A stretch of 20,342 nt of DNA from JAKVJE01 sp047722305 (GTDB lineage Bacteria > Actinomycetota > Actinomycetes > Actinomycetales > Microbacteriaceae), in contig JBDNYM010000043.1 of assembly GCA_047722305.1 (NCBI GenBank), positions 1 to 20,342 on the forward strand. Direction: 5' to 3'. The position numbers and the translations under genes were made by a program. Positions 18,890-20,342 of the stretch are shown in pieces (position 1 is the stretch's first letter; every line of letters starts with the position of its first letter). Below the pieces are notes generated by a model that searched no databases, had not been told where the DNA came from, and was given only the letters and a program-made list of their open reading frames with translations.

Positions 18890-20342
18890 TCAGCCGTCCG
18901 CGACCTCTCCCAGCTCCCCCACCCGGTACTCGGCGAACACGGCCTCGCCCTCCGCCTGCGTGGCGTCCAAGTCGACGCTCGCCTCGATGCCCCAGGCCCG
19001 GTCGCCGGCGGGATCGGCGAACACCTGCCGCACCCGCCAGCGATGGTCGCGGTGCTCGGGGCGTTCGTCCACCGTGAAGTACTCCCGCGAGCGCGCCACC
19101 TGGTCGGTGCCGATCGCGTCGTACTCGCTGTAGTAATCGTCCAAGGCGTGCTCCCAGGCGTGCACGCCGAAGCCCCAGCGCTCATCCAGCGCCCCCAGGT
19201 CGCGGGCGCGGTCCAGGGCGGCCAGCTGCACCCGCCGGAACAGGGCGTTGCGCACCAGCACGGTCAGCCCGCGCCGGTCGGCGACCACCCGGTCGGCCGC
19301 CGAGGGCGGGGCCACGGCCGCCGCATCCTCCGCGTCGCCGGCGGCCTCCCACTCGTCGACGAGGCTGGAGTCGACGGCCCGCACCACCACGCCCAGCCAC
19401 GAGACGATGTCCTCCAGCCGCTCGTCGCGCCGCTCCGCCGGCACGGTGCGCGACAGCGCGCGGTAGGCGTCGCTCAGGTACCGCAGCAGCGTCCCCTCAG
19501 AGCGCGACAGCCCGTAGCGCGAGATGTAGTCGGCGAACCCGCTGGCGGTCTCGACCATGTCGCGCACCACCGATTTGGGCCGCAGCTCGAAGTCGTTGGC
19601 CCAGGGCACGTCGGCCCGGTACTGGGTGAACGCCTCATCCAGGAGCGCCGCCAGCGGCCGCGGGTAGGTGACCTCGGCGAGGCGCTCCATGCGCTCGTCG
19701 TACTCGATGCCCTCCGCCTTCATGGCGGCCACCGCCTCGGTCTTGGCCTGCTTCTCCTGAGCGCGCAGCACCTGGCGCGGGTCGTCGAGGGTGGCCTCGG
19801 TCATCGAGATCACATCCAGGGCGTAGGACGGGGTGGCCGGGTCGAGCAGCTCCAGCGCGGCCAGCAGGAACGGCGACAGCGGCTGGTCGAGGGCGAAGTC
19901 GGCGGGGATGTCGACGGTGGGCGCGATCCGCACCCGGCCGTCCCCGTCCCGGTGCTGCTCCACCACCCCGGCCGCGCGGAGGGTCCGGTAGATCTGGATC
20001 GCCCGCCGAGCCAGCGCGTACTGCTCGGCCCGGGGCTGCGCCGACCCGAAGATGAGCCGCCGCACCCGCGCGAATACGTCCCCGCCCTGGGCGATCTCGG
20101 CGAGCATCATCGAGTGGGTGATCTGCAGCTGCGGCACGAGCGTCTCGGGCGGGGCGGAGACCAGCCGCTCGAACGTGGGCCGCCCCCACGTCACGAACCC
20201 CGCCGGGGCCTGCTTGCGCTTGATCCGCTTGAGCTTCTTGGGGTCGCCGGCGGCCTTCGCCTCGGCGCGCGCGTTCTCGATCTCGTGCTCGGGAGCCTCG
20301 GCGACCACCAGGCCCTCGGTGTCGAATCCGGCCCGCCCGAGA
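18890..20342 (-). CDS. DUF3516 helicase, C-terminal part (5' end outside window)
   Basis: The last 483 or so residues of a large DEAD/DEAH-box (SF2) helicase with the actinobacterial DUF3516 C-terminal region. The frame is open to the window edge, where LGRAGFDTEG looks like the tail of helicase motif VI. It is followed by VVAEAPEHEIENARAEAK, a basic stretch (KKLKRIKRKQAP), and the long DUF3516 domain with GRPTFERLVSAPPETL, ITHSMMLAEI, a winged-helix-like region (ARRAIQIYRTLRAAGVVEQ) and VTYPRPLAALLDEAFTQY. A Glu/Asp/Ala-rich insert (DEWEAAGDAEDAAAV) precedes the final domain. Full-length relatives are about 800-850 residues. The precise cellular role of this family is not established. A GTG at 20308 is an internal codon, not the start. 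Confidence 0.88.
   Translation of the reverse strand, partial: LGRAGFDTEGLVVAEAPEHEIENARAEAKAAGDPKKLKRIKRKQAPAGFVTWGRPTFERLVSAPPETLVPQLQITHSMMLAEIAQGGDVFARVRRLIFGSAQPRAEQYALARRAIQIYRTLRAAGVVEQHRDGDGRVRIAPTVDIPADFALDQPLSPFLLAALELLDPATPSYALDVISMTEATLDDPRQVLRAQEKQAKTEAVAAMKAEGIEYDERMERLAEVTYPRPLAALLDEAFTQYRADVPWANDFELRPKSVVRDMVETASGFADYISRYGLSRSEGTLLRYLSDAYRALSRTVPAERRDERLEDIVSWLGVVVRAVDSSLVDEWEAAGDAEDAAAVAPPSAADRVVADRRGLTVLVRNALFRRVQLAALDRARDLGALDERWGFGVHAWEHALDDYYSEYDAIGTDQVARSREYFTVDERPEHRDHRWRVRQVFADPAGDRAWGIEASVDLDATQAEGEAVFAEYRVGELGEVADG

Noticed and set aside
1..20342. CRISPR arrays, tRNA or rRNA genes, transposases, integrases, phage genes
   Set aside because: No regular repeat-spacer pattern, cloverleaf-like sequence or recombinase motif was seen. 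The tandem repeats present are all short and local.

Overview
The window is about 20 kb of GC-rich actinobacterial chromosome (Actinomycetota). The evidence is the strong G/C bias at third codon positions, several start codons with a TANNNT-like -10 box only 6-7 nt upstream (leaderless mRNAs), a FolP2-type DHPS paralogue, a DUF3516 helicase tail and a stand-alone actinobacterial RibD-C reductase. A propionibacterial or related lineage is plausible, but the sequence alone does not settle genus. Most of the window is ordinary accessory/housekeeping chromosome. I see no tRNA, rRNA, CRISPR array, phage or transposase.

Layout. 1-1560 (+): 3' part of an acyl/aryl-CoA ligase, coupled by an ATGA overlap to a PemK/MazF-fold protein. 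1596-2600 (+): Kv-beta-like aldo/keto reductase. 2612-4818 (-): two-gene ABC exporter (ATPase then permease). 4937-5365 (+): OsmC/Ohr-type peroxiredoxin with a strong terminator. 5511-6383 (-): AKR5-type aldo/keto reductase. 6497-7393 (+): FolP2-like DHPS paralogue. 7426-7761 (-): small membrane protein. 7788-10214 (-): a compositionally distinct sulfur/redox cassette transcribed as membrane-anchored thioredoxin, frameshifted DUF4395 membrane protein, then a cysteine synthase fused to a rhodanese. 10353-13131 (+): an 8-codon leaderless upstream ORF, an ABC-F ATPase, a RibD-C reductase and a 72-aa coupled ORF. 13156-16212 (-): a 1018-aa FAD/Fe-S dehydrogenase of the YdiJ/D-2-hydroxyglutarate or D-lactate dehydrogenase type. 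16447-18300 (+): DEAD-box RNA helicase with a long disordered, repeat-built tail. 18319-18831 (-): Ogt/MGMT. 18890-window end (-): C-terminal part of a DUF3516 helicase.

How the genes work together. The clearest functional unit is the sulfur/redox cassette. A thioredoxin with a CTTC active site is predicted to be tethered with its catalytic domain in the cytoplasm. Next to it is a polytopic DUF4395 protein carrying its own CxxC, then an enzyme combining PLP-dependent cysteine synthesis with a persulfide-carrying rhodanese. This suggests thiol/persulfide exchange between membrane and cysteine synthase. The DUF4395 gene carries an apparent single-base deletion, so the cassette may be decaying here, or the base may be a sequence error. 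The ABC-F gene has a leader with a tiny leaderless ORF and hairpins, an arrangement compatible with translation-dependent attenuation. OsmC, the two aldo/keto reductases and Ogt form a loose set of detoxification and repair genes, not an operon.

Several small direct repeats (16, 21, about 25 and 15 bp units) occur at gene ends, suggesting local slippage or tandem duplication at 3' ends.
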